Shown piece after piece: positions 12,907-21,466 of a DNA stretch of 64,000 nucleotides (its first letter is position 1; every line of letters begins with the position of its first letter). Below the pieces are notes generated by a model that was not told the origin of the DNA, made no database searches, and saw only the letters and a program-made list of their open reading frames with translations. A program made the position numbers and the translations under genes. The DNA comes from Trinickia acidisoli (GTDB lineage Bacteria; Pseudomonadota; Gammaproteobacteria; Burkholderiales; Burkholderiaceae). The DNA lies in assembly GCF_017315725.1 (NCBI RefSeq), contig NZ_JAFLRG010000002.1, positions 1,178,001 to 1,242,000 on the forward strand, in the 5' to 3' direction.

Positions 12907-13980
12907 TCAATGTCGGATGCTGGCCCGGGCCGCCCCAACCGACTTCGCACGCTTGCCGTTCGGGTTGCCGACCGCCATGCCGTAAAGATCTTTAGGATCG
13001 CGCGGCGCCGCAATGAGATCGAGCTCGATGCCGATGTTCCGCTCGCGCGAGACTGCGTATAGATAACGAAGGGCGGAAAAATCTTCGAGCGCAAAGCCGA
13101 CGGAGTCGAATACCGTGATCTGCTCGGACGACTCCCTTCCTCTCTCCTCGCCCGCAACGATCCGATGAAACTCGATGACGGGAAACTCACGAGGCAGTTG
13201 CTGAATGTCACCCTCGATGCGCGTTTGAGGCTCGTACTCGACAACGACGCGCGAGCGCCTCAGCACGTCCGCATGCAGTTCGGTCTTGCCTGGGCAGTCG
13301 CCGCCGACTGCATTGATGTGCATGCCGGCTTCCACCATGTCCGGCGTCAAAATCGTGGCGTTCGTCTTGTCTGCCGTCACGGTCGTCACGATGTCGACTC
13401 CGCGCACAGCCTCTGCCGTGCTGCTGCAGCGAACGACGCGAAGCTGCCTGAAGCGCGCGAGATTGCCGATGAGTTTTTCCGTCGCCGCTTCATCGACGTC
13501 GAACAGGCGAATCTCGTCGATGCCCAAAGCCTCATGAAAGGCAATCGCCTGAAATTCGCTCTGCGCGCCGTTTCCGATCAATGCCATCGATCGGGCGTCG
13601 TTTCGAGCCAGAAAGCGCGCGAAGAGCACGGAAGTCGCCGCAGTGCGAATCGCCGTCGTCAATGTCATTTCGCTGAGCAGCAGCGGGTAACCGGTATCGA
13701 CATCAGCGAGCACGCCGAAGGCCATCACGGTCGGCAAGTCGGCCCTCGTATTCTTCGGATGTCCGTTGACGTACTTGAACGAGTAGTGTTTCGCGTCGGA
13801 CGTCGGCATCAGTTCGATGACGCCGTCCGGCGAATGGCTCGCCACGCGGGCCGTCTTATCGAACGTATGCCACCGGCGATAATCCTGCTCGATGCGGCTT
13901 GCCATCGAGCTCAGGACACGCGTCACGCCCACCTCCTGAATCAACTTTGAAACGTCATTCACATCGATATATCGCGTCAT
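12907..13980 (-). CDS. Ornithine cyclodeaminase/mu-crystallin family enzyme
   Basis: 357 residues, the usual length for ornithine cyclodeaminase, which converts L-ornithine to L-proline and ammonia with NAD. The family core is visible: the segment ending EMTLTTAIRTAA, the nucleotide-binding IGNGAQSEFQ and the AVGGDCPGKTEL motif. These are close to proteobacterial Ocd, although related cyclodeaminases and imine reductases cannot be excluded. AGGAGT lies about 7 bases before the ATG. It sits in a minus-strand run with the acetylpolyamine amidohydrolase gene upstream (58-base gap) and a binding-protein gene downstream (54-base gap). Confidence 0.88.
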   Translation of the reverse strand: MTRYIDVNDVSKLIQEVGVTRVLSSMASRIEQDYRRWHTFDKTARVASHSPDGVIELMPTSDAKHYSFKYVNGHPKNTRADLPTVMAFGVLADVDTGYPLLLSEMTLTTAIRTAATSVLFARFLARNDARSMALIGNGAQSEFQAIAFHEALGIDEIRLFDVDEAATEKLIGNLARFRQLRVVRCSSTAEAVRGVDIVTTVTADKTNATILTPDMVEAGMHINAVGGDCPGKTELHADVLRRSRVVVEYEPQTRIEGDIQQLPREFPVIEFHRIVAGEERGRESSEQITVFDSVGFALEDFSALRYLYAVSRERNIGIELDLIAAPRDPKDLYGMAVGNPNGKRAKSVGAARASIRH

Positions 13981-14038
13981 ATTTAGTACTCCTATCTTTT
14001 ATGGCCCTCATGGGGCCGAAATTTCTCGGCCCACCCTA

Positions 14039-15070
14039 TCAGGCTCTACCTTCGAAGCCCAGCAGAACGTTGACGGCATTGATGCCGATCTCGTCGACCA
14101 TGTAGCCGCCCTCCATCACGAACAAGGTCGGCGCGCCAAGCCGTTCGATCATTTCCCCGATGCGTAGGTAATCGGCCGTGCGTAGACGAAAGTGACTGAT
14201 CGGGTCGCCTTCGAACGTATCGACGCCAAGCGAAACGATCAGCGCATCGGGCGCATGTCGTGCAATCGCAGCACCGGCCTGACGCAGCGCGACCTCGAAT
14301 TCATTGATGGCGGTGCCCTTCGGCAACGGCAAGTTCAGATTGAATCCCTCTCCCGAACCGACGCCGCGCTCGTCGGCATGCCCCGAGAAGTAGGGGTAGG
14401 AGACGGCAGGATCGCCGTGAATCGAGACGAACAGCACGTCGGAACGGTCATAGAAGATGTCCTGCGTCCCATTGCCGTGGTGAAAATCGACGTCGAGCAC
14501 GGCGACGCGCTTCGCGCCTTCCTCGATGCAGCGTTGTGCGGCAATCGCCGCGTTGTTCAAATAGCAATAGCCGCCCATGTATTCGCGGCCGGCGTGATGC
14601 CCTGGGGGACGACACAAGGCGAAAGCCGCGCGCATACCGGCGGACAGCCGGTCGATGCCCGTCAGCGCGGAATTTGCACTCGAGCAAACCGCGTCCCATG
14701 TGCCCGCGTTGATAGGCGAGCCCGCGTCCATCGAAAACAAGCCCAACTTCCCATCGATGAATTGCGGCAATTCAACGCTCGGCAATCCTCTTACCGGCCA
14801 CACGAGCGGCAAGGCCTGGCATGTCCGCCCCGTGGACGTCCATTCGCCCCATGCCCCAGCGAGAAATTCGATGTACCGCTCGCTGTGCGCGCCGACATAG
14901 CTCGATCGGGGATAAGACTTTGGGCCGACGACCTCGCCCAATCCGGTGGCCCTCACCTGCGCAAGAACGGTTTCCGCTCGGGCAGGCTTCTCGAACGATT
15001 CTGTAATCGCGCCGTCCTTGAGTTCGACGCCATGGTGAAAGCGATGATCGCTGCTGTAGATGGTGAGCAT
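14039..15070 (-). CDS. aphA: Acetylpolyamine amidohydrolase (histone deacetylase-like)
   Basis: 343 residues of the class II histone deacetylase/acetylpolyamine amidohydrolase fold. It removes acetyl groups from acetylputrescine or acetylcadaverine-type substrates using zinc. Catalytic signatures are intact: RPPGHHA (tandem histidines), DVDFHHGNGTQ (zinc Asp and His), LGVDTFEGDP (zinc Asp) and MEGGY (transition-state Tyr). The length and N-terminus (IYSSDHRFHH) resemble Pseudomonas Aph proteins. It is the first gene of the aphA-ocd-binding protein run and is divergent from an Lrp-type regulator. Substrate specificity is inferred. Confidence 0.9.
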   Translation of the reverse strand: MLTIYSSDHRFHHGVELKDGAITESFEKPARAETVLAQVRATGLGEVVGPKSYPRSSYVGAHSERYIEFLAGAWGEWTSTGRTCQALPLVWPVRGLPSVELPQFIDGKLGLFSMDAGSPINAGTWDAVCSSANSALTGIDRLSAGMRAAFALCRPPGHHAGREYMGGYCYLNNAAIAAQRCIEEGAKRVAVLDVDFHHGNGTQDIFYDRSDVLFVSIHGDPAVSYPYFSGHADERGVGSGEGFNLNLPLPKGTAINEFEVALRQAGAAIARHAPDALIVSLGVDTFEGDPISHFRLRTADYLRIGEMIERLGAPTLFVMEGGYMVDEIGINAVNVLLGFEGRA

Positions 15071-15093
15071 GGTTGACTACCGCGTTGAAGATA

Positions 15094-15117
15094 GCCGACA
15101 GTCTACGGATGGTCGGC
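15094..15117. promoter_or_regulatory. Inverted repeat between aphA and the Lrp regulator
   Basis: GCCGAC (15094-15099) and GTCGGC (15112-15117) form a perfect 6-base inverted repeat with a 12-base spacer in the 110-base divergent region. GTCTAC also occurs twice nearby. It could be an operator for the adjacent Lrp-type protein; this is inference. Confidence 0.35.
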
Positions 15118-15180
15118 TGCGAAGATTTTGCTTTCGATTTTGGCTGAGCCTAGACTAGCGGATAGTTTGTCTACGAAACG

Positions 15181-15678
15181 ATGAGAATGAGCACAAAGCG
15201 TCCAAAGGTCGAAATGGATACGGTCGATCGGTCAATGCTGCGCCTGCTTCAGGACGACGGCTCGCTGTCCAATGCCGCGCTCGGGGAGAAGCTCTCGCTG
15301 AGCGTGACGCCGTGTTGGAGACGTCGTAAGCATCTGGAGGATGAAGGCGTGATCACCGGATATCACGCAAACGTCGATCGGCGCGCTGTCGGATTGGATC
15401 TACTCGCGTTCGTGCAGATTCGAATCAACATTCACTCGGATCAAACCGCGGACGACTTCGAAGCCGTCATCGGCAGCCGGCCGGAGGTGCTGTCTTGTCA
15501 CAAGGTGACCGGCGACGCCGATTACATTCTGCAGGTGGTCGCTACCGATCTAGACGCCTACGGCGAATTCGTCGAGCGGGTGCTGCGGCGGCAATCCGGC
15601 GTGGCGTGGATTCAGTCCAGTTTGACGCTGCGGGAAGTGAAACTTTCGTCGCGAATTCCGATTCCGGACGAAAGCTAG
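15181..15678 (+). CDS. Lrp/AsnC-family transcriptional regulator
   Basis: 165 residues with an N-terminal winged helix-turn-helix (residues about 15-75, including NAALGEKLSLSVTPCWRR) and a C-terminal RAM ligand-binding domain (GDADYILQVVATDLDAY). Family members sense amino acids or related metabolites and act as dimers or octamers. It lies between, and probably controls, the divergent aphA-ocd operon and the dehydrogenase gene 41 bases downstream. The start may be the ATG at 15181 or 15187. Confidence 0.92.
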   Translation: MRMSTKRPKVEMDTVDRSMLRLLQDDGSLSNAALGEKLSLSVTPCWRRRKHLEDEGVITGYHANVDRRAVGLDLLAFVQIRINIHSDQTADDFEAVIGSRPEVLSCHKVTGDADYILQVVATDLDAYGEFVERVLRRQSGVAWIQSSLTLREVKLSSRIPIPDES

Positions 15679-15719
15679 CCCGCGCTTGACTGCACCCAAC
15701 CAGACCGGAAAGGCATTCC

Positions 15720-16967
15720 ATGGATTTCGACGTCATCGTTCTCGGGGCAGGCATCGTCGGCGTGTCTTGCGCCATTCATCTGCAGGATCGTTCGAGGCGC
15801 GTCGCGCTCGTCGATCGACGCGGCCCAGGCGAAGGAACGAGTTTCGGCAACGCCGGGCTCATCGAGCGTTCGTCAGTCGTGCCCTATGCATTCCCCCGCA
15901 ACTTCGGCACCGTGCTCCGTTACGCGCGCAACCAATCGACCGATCTCTATTGGGACTACAAGGCAATGGCCGATTTCGTCCCGTGGCTCGCGCGCTATTG
16001 GCACGAATCGTCGCCCACGCGGCTCGCGGCGGCCGCGCGCGACATGCTGCCGCTCATCCGCCTTTGCATCGACGAACATGAGGCGCTGCTCGCGCGTGCA
16101 GGCGCGGACGCAGCCGCGCTCGTTCACGATGGCGGATGGATCGAAGCATATAGGACTCCTAACGAGTTCATGCTCGCCGCCAAGCGCGCCGAAAACTTGG
16201 CGAGCGCACAAGACCTGCGTCTCGATACGCTCGATCGAGCGGCGTTGCTCGAACGCGAGCCGGCACTCTCCGATGCCTTTTGCGGCGGGCTGCACTGGCG
16301 CGACCCGAAAAGCGTAACGAACCCGGGAGCGTTGACCAAGGCTTACGCCGCACTATTTACGAAGGGCGGAGGACGAATCCTCGTAGGCGATGCGACCACG
16401 GCGCGTGCGCAAAGCGATGGCTGGATCGTACAAACCAGCGATGGCCCGATCAGCGCCCGCGAAATCGTGGTCGCGCTCGGCGCTTGGTCCGACATCGTAT
16501 TCGCGCCGCTCGGCTATCGCATTCCGCTGCGCGCGAAGCGCGGTTATCACATGCATTACGAAGCGACACGCAGTGCGGCGCTCGGCCAGCCCGTCCTCGA
16601 TCGCGAGCAAGGGTACGTGATCGCGCCGATGCAGCGCGGATTGCGCTTGACGACCGGTGTCGAACTCGCAAAGCGTGAGGCACCGCCCACGGGCATCCAG
16701 CTCGCCCGCGCCGAAGCCTACGCGCGCGAGGCCTTCGGGCTCGGGCGGCCCCTCGATGCCGAGCCCTGGCTCGGGCTGCGCCCTTGCACGCCCGACATGC
16801 GCCCGGTCATCGGCCCCGCGCCGCGGCATCGCGGCCTTTGGTTCGCATTCGGCCATGCTCATCACGGCTTGACGCTCGGCCCCGTCACCGGCCGGCTGCT
16901 CGCCGAAATGATGACGAATCAAACGCCCGTCGCCGATCCGCAGCCCTATCGCGCCACCCGGTTTTGA
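15720..16967 (+). CDS. FAD-dependent D-amino acid dehydrogenase-like oxidoreductase
   Basis: 415 residues of the DadA/DAO family. The N-terminal FAD-binding motif is VIVLGAGIVGVSCAIHL, followed by GTSFGNAG typical of DadA-like proteins. The C-terminus has GLRPCTPDMRPVIGP and FGHAHHGLTLGP, both family hallmarks. It presumably oxidises a D-amino acid or a cyclic amino acid such as a proline derivative. It follows the Lrp-type regulator in the same direction, with a good ribosome-binding site (GGAAAGG). The association with ornithine cyclodeaminase and aphA suggests a role in ornithine or polyamine use. A near-palindrome TAGGACTCCTAA lies inside (16150-16162). Confidence 0.85.
   Translation: MDFDVIVLGAGIVGVSCAIHLQDRSRRVALVDRRGPGEGTSFGNAGLIERSSVVPYAFPRNFGTVLRYARNQSTDLYWDYKAMADFVPWLARYWHESSPTRLAAAARDMLPLIRLCIDEHEALLARAGADAAALVHDGGWIEAYRTPNEFMLAAKRAENLASAQDLRLDTLDRAALLEREPALSDAFCGGLHWRDPKSVTNPGALTKAYAALFTKGGGRILVGDATTARAQSDGWIVQTSDGPISAREIVVALGAWSDIVFAPLGYRIPLRAKRGYHMHYEATRSAALGQPVLDREQGYVIAPMQRGLRLTTGVELAKREAPPTGIQLARAEAYAREAFGLGRPLDAEPWLGLRPCTPDMRPVIGPAPRHRGLWFAFGHAHHGLTLGPVTGRLLAEMMTNQTPVADPQPYRATRF
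16150..16162. repeat. Copy of the TTAGGANTCCTAA near-palindrome
   Basis: ATAGGACTCCTAA, one mismatch to the palindrome, lies inside the DadA-like gene, where it forces rare codons (AGG ACT CCT). It is one of nine related sites in the window; see findings. Confidence 0.6.
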
Positions 16968-17219
16968 CGACAGGCGCACCTTTTGCCGGCCGGGGCCAAA
17001 GCCGAGATTGGCGACCGCACGTCGGCAGCGTTTCGACCGTTTGGCAAATGCCGCGAAGGCATTACCGTGCTTAGGTGCAAAAACGTGTGCAGATTTGTGC
17101 AAATTGGCGTAACTGCCCCCCGATTATTGCTATTTTAAGAATTGTGTTTCTACGGATATAACGATAGCGATCCTGGCTCGACCCGAATACATTTAGGGAG
17201 CTCGATTCCAGGAGCCGCT

Positions 17220-17504
17220 ATGAGGGCAAATAAGTCTCGCGCCGTAGACGCCAGCCGCGTCCAAATCGAAATTCTCGAACAATCCGATACCACGCTCATC
17301 ATCCGATGGGTCGAGCCCGGCCGCTGCCACTATGGGGAACAGCGCTGGCGCCGACGCTCGGCGAATGCGTCGGGTACATGCGTCGTTTCGCGCCGGGCCA
17401 TTCGCCGCGGCGATGCCGTATTCCGCCCTGCGGAACGTCCGGCACCCGCCAATGCAGCGGCCATGATTTCGGTCGATGCATTTCGTCCTACGGCCGAGGA
17501 ATAA
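17220..17504 (+). CDS. DUF3331 family protein
   Basis: A 94-residue basic protein. The segment TLIIRWVEPGRCHYGEQRW is the recognisable core of DUF3331, a family nearly confined to Burkholderia and relatives with no known function. The ATG at 17220 is preceded by AGGAG at the right distance; an in-frame ATG at 17142 would add a non-conserved stretch and is not preferred. It stands alone between the dehydrogenase and a chemoreceptor gene. Confidence 0.7.
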   Translation: MRANKSRAVDASRVQIEILEQSDTTLIIRWVEPGRCHYGEQRWRRRSANASGTCVVSRRAIRRGDAVFRPAERPAPANAAAMISVDAFRPTAEE

Positions 17505-17656
17505 GTCGATTGAATCGGCCGTACGTCGCTACGATTTTTCGCAGTTGCGCGCTGCCGGCTTTCATGCTCGTTTCAGCGCGCGTTGACACACTCCCGCCTC
17601 ACGTCTCTCATCACGTCGTGGTCGCAATCGAGCAGACCACCGTCGCCTGTTGGCAA

Positions 17657-17682
17657 TAGATAACCATTTACGCTGCCGATAT
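17657..17682 (+). promoter_or_regulatory. Weak sigma28-like promoter before a chemoreceptor gene
   Basis: GCCGATAT (17675-17682) closely matches the FliA -10 consensus GCCGATAA. TAGA lies 14 bases upstream instead of the ideal TAAA at 15. It is located about 110 bases before the chemoreceptor start. The match is weak and only suggestive. Confidence 0.3.
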
Positions 17683-17792
17683 TCCGGCGGTAGGCGCTCG
17701 CTTGCGGCGCTTACCTCAACGGTCGTTTTGCCGTCTTTCGACGAACATCGACGCCCGTCCACTAGACGCGCGCGCCGTACGCGGATATCGCC

Positions 17793-19355
17793 ATGCAAAC
17801 ATCGCTCTCGATTCGAGGCGGCCTTGCCGCCACCATAACCGGCTACACCGCGTTACTGATGCTCGTCATCGCCGGCGCGGTGGCAATGCTCTCGGCCGGC
17901 AACGTCGCGCTCGCCGCCATGTATCGCGACGACACCGCATCGCTGCTCCATTTGAAAACGAGCTCCGAGCGGCTGCTCGTGCTACGCGGCGGGCTGAGCG
18001 AAGTCGAGCAGTTGATCAGCGCCGGCAAATCGGCGAAAACCGAAACTGCCCGCTTGCACCAATTGCTCGCACAGAGCAACGACGAATTGGCCGCTTATCG
18101 GCGTCTGCACACCCCCGACGCGGTCGAAAAGCATTTGCTCGATACCTTGCTCGCGCGACGGCACGCGCTATTCAGTCAAACGATCGAAAAAGCGCTGTCG
18201 CAGTTGGACGACGACGATATGGTCGACTTCCTGTCGACCCAGCGCGATGCGTCGCCCGCACAGTTCGCCGCTTACCAGGACGCCATCACGGCATTGGAGA
18301 ATCTGCAAGTGACTCGCGAAAAAGCGCGTTTCGAAGCCGCCGATCTGCGCTTTCGCCGTGCCTTGTGGATCCTCGGCGCCGCGGGCGCGCTGGCGCTCGT
18401 CGTCGGCGTCCTGACGCAACGGGCGCTGGCCCGAGCGATCGTCACGCCCATCAATTCGGCCGTCGATCATTTCGATCGCATCGCTCGCGGCGACTTGACG
18501 CGCGAAGTCTCGGTCGCGCGCGCGAACGAAATGGGCCATCTGCTCGCGCGCCTCAATCAGATGCAGGCCGGATTGACGCAAACGGTCGGCCAGGTTCGCT
18601 CGAGCACCGAAGCGATCGTGGGCGATGCGCGCGCCATCGCCCACGGGAACATGGAGTTGTCGGATCGCACGGAGCAGCAGGCGGCATCTTTGCAAGAAGC
18701 CGCGGCGAGCATCGAACAGCTAACCGCCACCGTGCGTCAAACCACCGACAACGCTCGCAGTGCCCGCACTCATGCGGGCAGCGCCGCCGACATTGCGCTG
18801 AGGGGCGGTGAGGCGATGACCCGCGTCGTCGCCACCATGAATGCGATTTCGACGAGTTCGACGCAGATCGCGAGCATCGTCGGCGTCATCGAGGGCATCG
18901 CGTTCCAAACCAACATCCTTGCCTTGAACGCAGCGGTCGAAGCAGCGCGCGCCGGGGAAAACGGCCGTGGTTTTGCCGTCGTGGCAGCCGAAGTGAGGAA
19001 TCTGGCGCAACGCTCGGCGTCGGCGGCCAAGGAAATCAAGGCGTTGATCGGCGACTCGACGCAGCGCGTCGACGGCGGCAGCGCGCTCGTGGGCGAGGCT
19101 GGCGCGACGATGAGCGAGCTCGCGCATGCCGTCGAGCGCGTGCGCACGATCATCGCCGAGATCAGCCTCGCATCCGAGCAGCAATCGATCGGTATAGAAC
19201 AGGTGAACACATCGGTCGCACATATGGAGCAAGCGATGCAACGCAACGCCGCACTTGCGGAAGAAGCATCGGCCGCGGCTGCCTCGCTCGAAGATCAAAG
19301 CCGCTGCCTCGACGAGGCCGTCGCGCGCTTTCGCCTCCCGCCGAAGGCAACCTGA
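17793..19355 (+). CDS. Methyl-accepting chemotaxis protein
   Basis: A 520-residue transmembrane chemoreceptor. It has a first membrane helix (about residues 10-35), a periplasmic helical-bundle sensor of about 150 residues, a second helix (about 188-210), a HAMP domain and a cytoplasmic signalling domain. The signalling tip reads EGIAFQTNILALNAAVEAAR and is intact. No C-terminal methyltransferase-docking pentapeptide is visible. The ligand is not predictable. It is followed by purU with no obvious link. Confidence 0.92.
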   Translation: MQTSLSIRGGLAATITGYTALLMLVIAGAVAMLSAGNVALAAMYRDDTASLLHLKTSSERLLVLRGGLSEVEQLISAGKSAKTETARLHQLLAQSNDELAAYRRLHTPDAVEKHLLDTLLARRHALFSQTIEKALSQLDDDDMVDFLSTQRDASPAQFAAYQDAITALENLQVTREKARFEAADLRFRRALWILGAAGALALVVGVLTQRALARAIVTPINSAVDHFDRIARGDLTREVSVARANEMGHLLARLNQMQAGLTQTVGQVRSSTEAIVGDARAIAHGNMELSDRTEQQAASLQEAAASIEQLTATVRQTTDNARSARTHAGSAADIALRGGEAMTRVVATMNAISTSSTQIASIVGVIEGIAFQTNILALNAAVEAARAGENGRGFAVVAAEVRNLAQRSASAAKEIKALIGDSTQRVDGGSALVGEAGATMSELAHAVERVRTIIAEISLASEQQSIGIEQVNTSVAHMEQAMQRNAALAEEASAAAASLEDQSRCLDEAVARFRLPPKAT

Positions 19356-19491
19356 CGTGCGGATACCATCGGCACGGCGATTCGGTTCTATCGGTTAAAA
19401 ATCCGGCCTGCTCTACTTGGACACGCCGCGCAGTGGTAGTTGTGCGCTCGTCTGCGCCACGCGCCTTTTCATGAAGACCAGGACTATTTCT

Positions 19492-20370
19492 ATGTCAACG
19501 CCCGACCGTTCTCATCAATTCGTGCTGACGCTGGCGTGTCCCAGCGCCGCCGGCCAAGTCGCCGCCGTCGTCGCATTGCTCGACAAGCATCGCGGCTATA
19601 TCGACGAACTCACCGTTTTCGACGACGACCTCAGCGAACGCTTCTTCATGCGCTGCGTCTTCCACGGAGTACACCAGTACGACGCATCGCTCGACATTAG
19701 CGCCCTCAAGGCGGAATTCGCCCCGATCGCCGCCACATTCGACATGACGTGGGCCATTCACGACGCCAACGTTCGCCCCAAAGTGCTCATCATGGTGTCG
19801 AAGCTAGAGCACTGCCTTGCCGATTTGCTGTTCCGCTGGCGCATGGGCGAACTGAAGATGGACATCGTCGGCATTGCGTCGAACCACACGACGCTCGAGC
19901 CGATGGCCGTTCAGCACGGCTTGCCGTTTCACTACCTGCCGGTGACCGCGGATACCAAGGCGCGCCAGGAAGCACGCTTGCTCGATTTGTTCGCAACGAC
20001 CGGTGCGCAATTGATGGTGCTCGCACGCTATATGCAGATTCTTTCCGAAGAAACGAGCCGGAAGCTGGCCGGACGCGCCATCAACATCCACCACTCGTTC
20101 CTGCCCGGCTTCAAGGGGGCGAAGCCCTATCATCAAGCGCACGCGCGCGGCGTGAAGCTCATTGGTGCCACCGCGCACTTCGTCACCGACGACCTCGACG
20201 AAGGGCCCATCATCGAGCAGACCGTCGAGCGCGTCGATCATTCGCACAGCCCGGAACGCCTGCTGACCGTCGGGCGCGACGTCGAGTGCATCACACTGGC
20301 CAGGGCCGTAAAGGCGTTCATCGAACGGCGAGTATTCATCAACGGCGAAAGGACGGTCGTGCTCCAGTAG
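19492..20370 (+). CDS. purU: Formyltetrahydrofolate deformylase
   Basis: 292 residues from the ATG at 19492, the usual family length; an upstream in-frame start would add 25 non-conserved residues. PurU hydrolyses 10-formyl-THF to formate and THF. It has an N-terminal ACT domain (residues 10-85) and a formyltransferase-fold catalytic domain with NIHHSFLPGFKGAKPYHQA and AHFVTDDLDEGPII, including the expected His and Asp. In Pseudomonas a purU gene accompanies sarcosine oxidase genes; here it borders the betaine cluster, which fits a role in recycling folate loaded by demethylation. It ends convergently with the binding-protein gene. Confidence 0.94.
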   Translation: MSTPDRSHQFVLTLACPSAAGQVAAVVALLDKHRGYIDELTVFDDDLSERFFMRCVFHGVHQYDASLDISALKAEFAPIAATFDMTWAIHDANVRPKVLIMVSKLEHCLADLLFRWRMGELKMDIVGIASNHTTLEPMAVQHGLPFHYLPVTADTKARQEARLLDLFATTGAQLMVLARYMQILSEETSRKLAGRAINIHHSFLPGFKGAKPYHQAHARGVKLIGATAHFVTDDLDEGPIIEQTVERVDHSHSPERLLTVGRDVECITLARAVKAFIERRVFINGERTVVLQ

Positions 20371-20399
20371 CCGTTCGCCGCCGATCGCGACGCCCCTCG

Positions 20400-20440
20400 A
20401 AAAAAAGCGGGGCGCAACGGCCTTCCCGGCCGTGCGCCCC
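20400..20440 (-). terminator. Rho-independent terminator of the betaine operon
   Basis: On the minus strand a GC-rich hairpin (arms 20428-20440 and 20409-20422, one bulged base, 5-base loop) is followed by seven T (complement of the A-run 20400-20406). It lies 40 bases after the betaine-binding protein gene, so it ends that operon. On the plus strand the hairpin is not followed by T, so it is not a strong terminator for purU. Confidence 0.85.
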
Positions 20441-20480
20441 GTATGGGACACCCGATACTTCGTACACTCAATACTTCGCA

Positions 20481-21344
20481 CTATTTAACGTCGGCGAGCC
20501 AATCGGATACGCGATCGGGATGTGCCGACACCCACGACTTCGCCGCATCCTCAGGCTTGGTACCGTTCTGCGCGGCCAGCATCACGCCGTCGATCTCACC
20601 CGGCTTCCACTGAAATTTCTTCAAGAACTCGACCACCTGCGGCGCCTTCTTTTCGAGTTCGGGGTTGATCACGTTGTCGACGTGCTCCGCGCCGCCGAAC
20701 ACCTTCTTCGGATCGTCGAGGAACTTGAGCTTCCACTTCGCGAACATCCAATGCGGGGCCCATCCTGTCACGACGATCGACTTGTTCTCATGGATCTCGC
20801 GTGCGAGCTCGGCCGTCATCGCACTACCCGAGCTCGGCATCAGTTGATAGCTGAGGTTGTAGGCCTTGATCGCGTCGTCGGCTTTCTTCATGACGCCGGC
20901 ACCTGCGTCGATGCCGACGATACGGCCGTCGAAAGCGCCTTTTTGCGCCTCGAGATCCGCAATCGTCGTCACTTTGGCGTCGGCCGGCACGACCAGCCCG
21001 ATCTTCGCATTGTTAAAGTTCACGCCTAGATCTTCCACCTTCGACTTGTACTGTGCCCAATACGCAGCGTGCGTGGCGGGCAACCATGCCGACAGCGTCG
21101 CGTCCAAATCGCCGCGCGCCACACCGCCCCACATCACGCCCGCCGCTACCGGCACGAGCTGAACCGGATAGCCGAGCTTCGTCTCGATGACTTGCGCCGC
21201 GACGTTCGAGGTCGCGACGCTATCGTCCCAGCCCTCGACGTAGCCGATCTTGATCGTCGGCTTACCGTCCGCGAACGCCGGTATGGCGCTCGTCAGCGCC
21301 GCGCCGAGCGCGGCGGTCAACAGCAGTTGTTTAAGCAGATTCAT
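20481..21344 (-). CDS. Glycine betaine/choline ABC transporter substrate-binding protein
   Basis: A 287-residue OpuAC-family periplasmic protein with a signal peptide (cleavage near AFA-DG). It has IKIGYVEGWDDSVATSNV near the start and the aromatic-rich VTGWAPHWMF segment typical of quaternary-amine binding proteins. It is the last gene of the glyA-dgc-etf-gbc run and has its own ribosome-binding site (AGGAGA). The position suggests that it captures choline, betaine or a relative. No permease or ATPase gene accompanies it in the window, so it must borrow a transporter encoded elsewhere. A terminator follows directly. Confidence 0.92.
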   Translation of the reverse strand: MNLLKQLLLTAALGAALTSAIPAFADGKPTIKIGYVEGWDDSVATSNVAAQVIETKLGYPVQLVPVAAGVMWGGVARGDLDATLSAWLPATHAAYWAQYKSKVEDLGVNFNNAKIGLVVPADAKVTTIADLEAQKGAFDGRIVGIDAGAGVMKKADDAIKAYNLSYQLMPSSGSAMTAELAREIHENKSIVVTGWAPHWMFAKWKLKFLDDPKKVFGGAEHVDNVINPELEKKAPQVVEFLKKFQWKPGEIDGVMLAAQNGTKPEDAAKSWVSAHPDRVSDWLADVK

Positions 21345-21436
21345 GATGGTCTCTCCTGGTCGTCCATCCGCGGTGCGGTGATTCAGTTGTTAGCTTGATC
21401 AGCCATAAATCGCAGGTGAGTGCGGTTTCCGACATG

Positions 21437-21452
21437 CGTTTGTCCGCAAACG
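21437..21452 (-). other. Small hairpin between gbcB and the binding-protein gene
   Basis: A perfect 6-base inverted repeat (CGTTTG and CAAACG) with a 4-base loop lies in the 122-base gap. It lacks a T-run, so it may be a processing or attenuation element rather than a terminator. Confidence 0.3.
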
Positions 21453-21466
21453 ACGGCACGTTGCCG

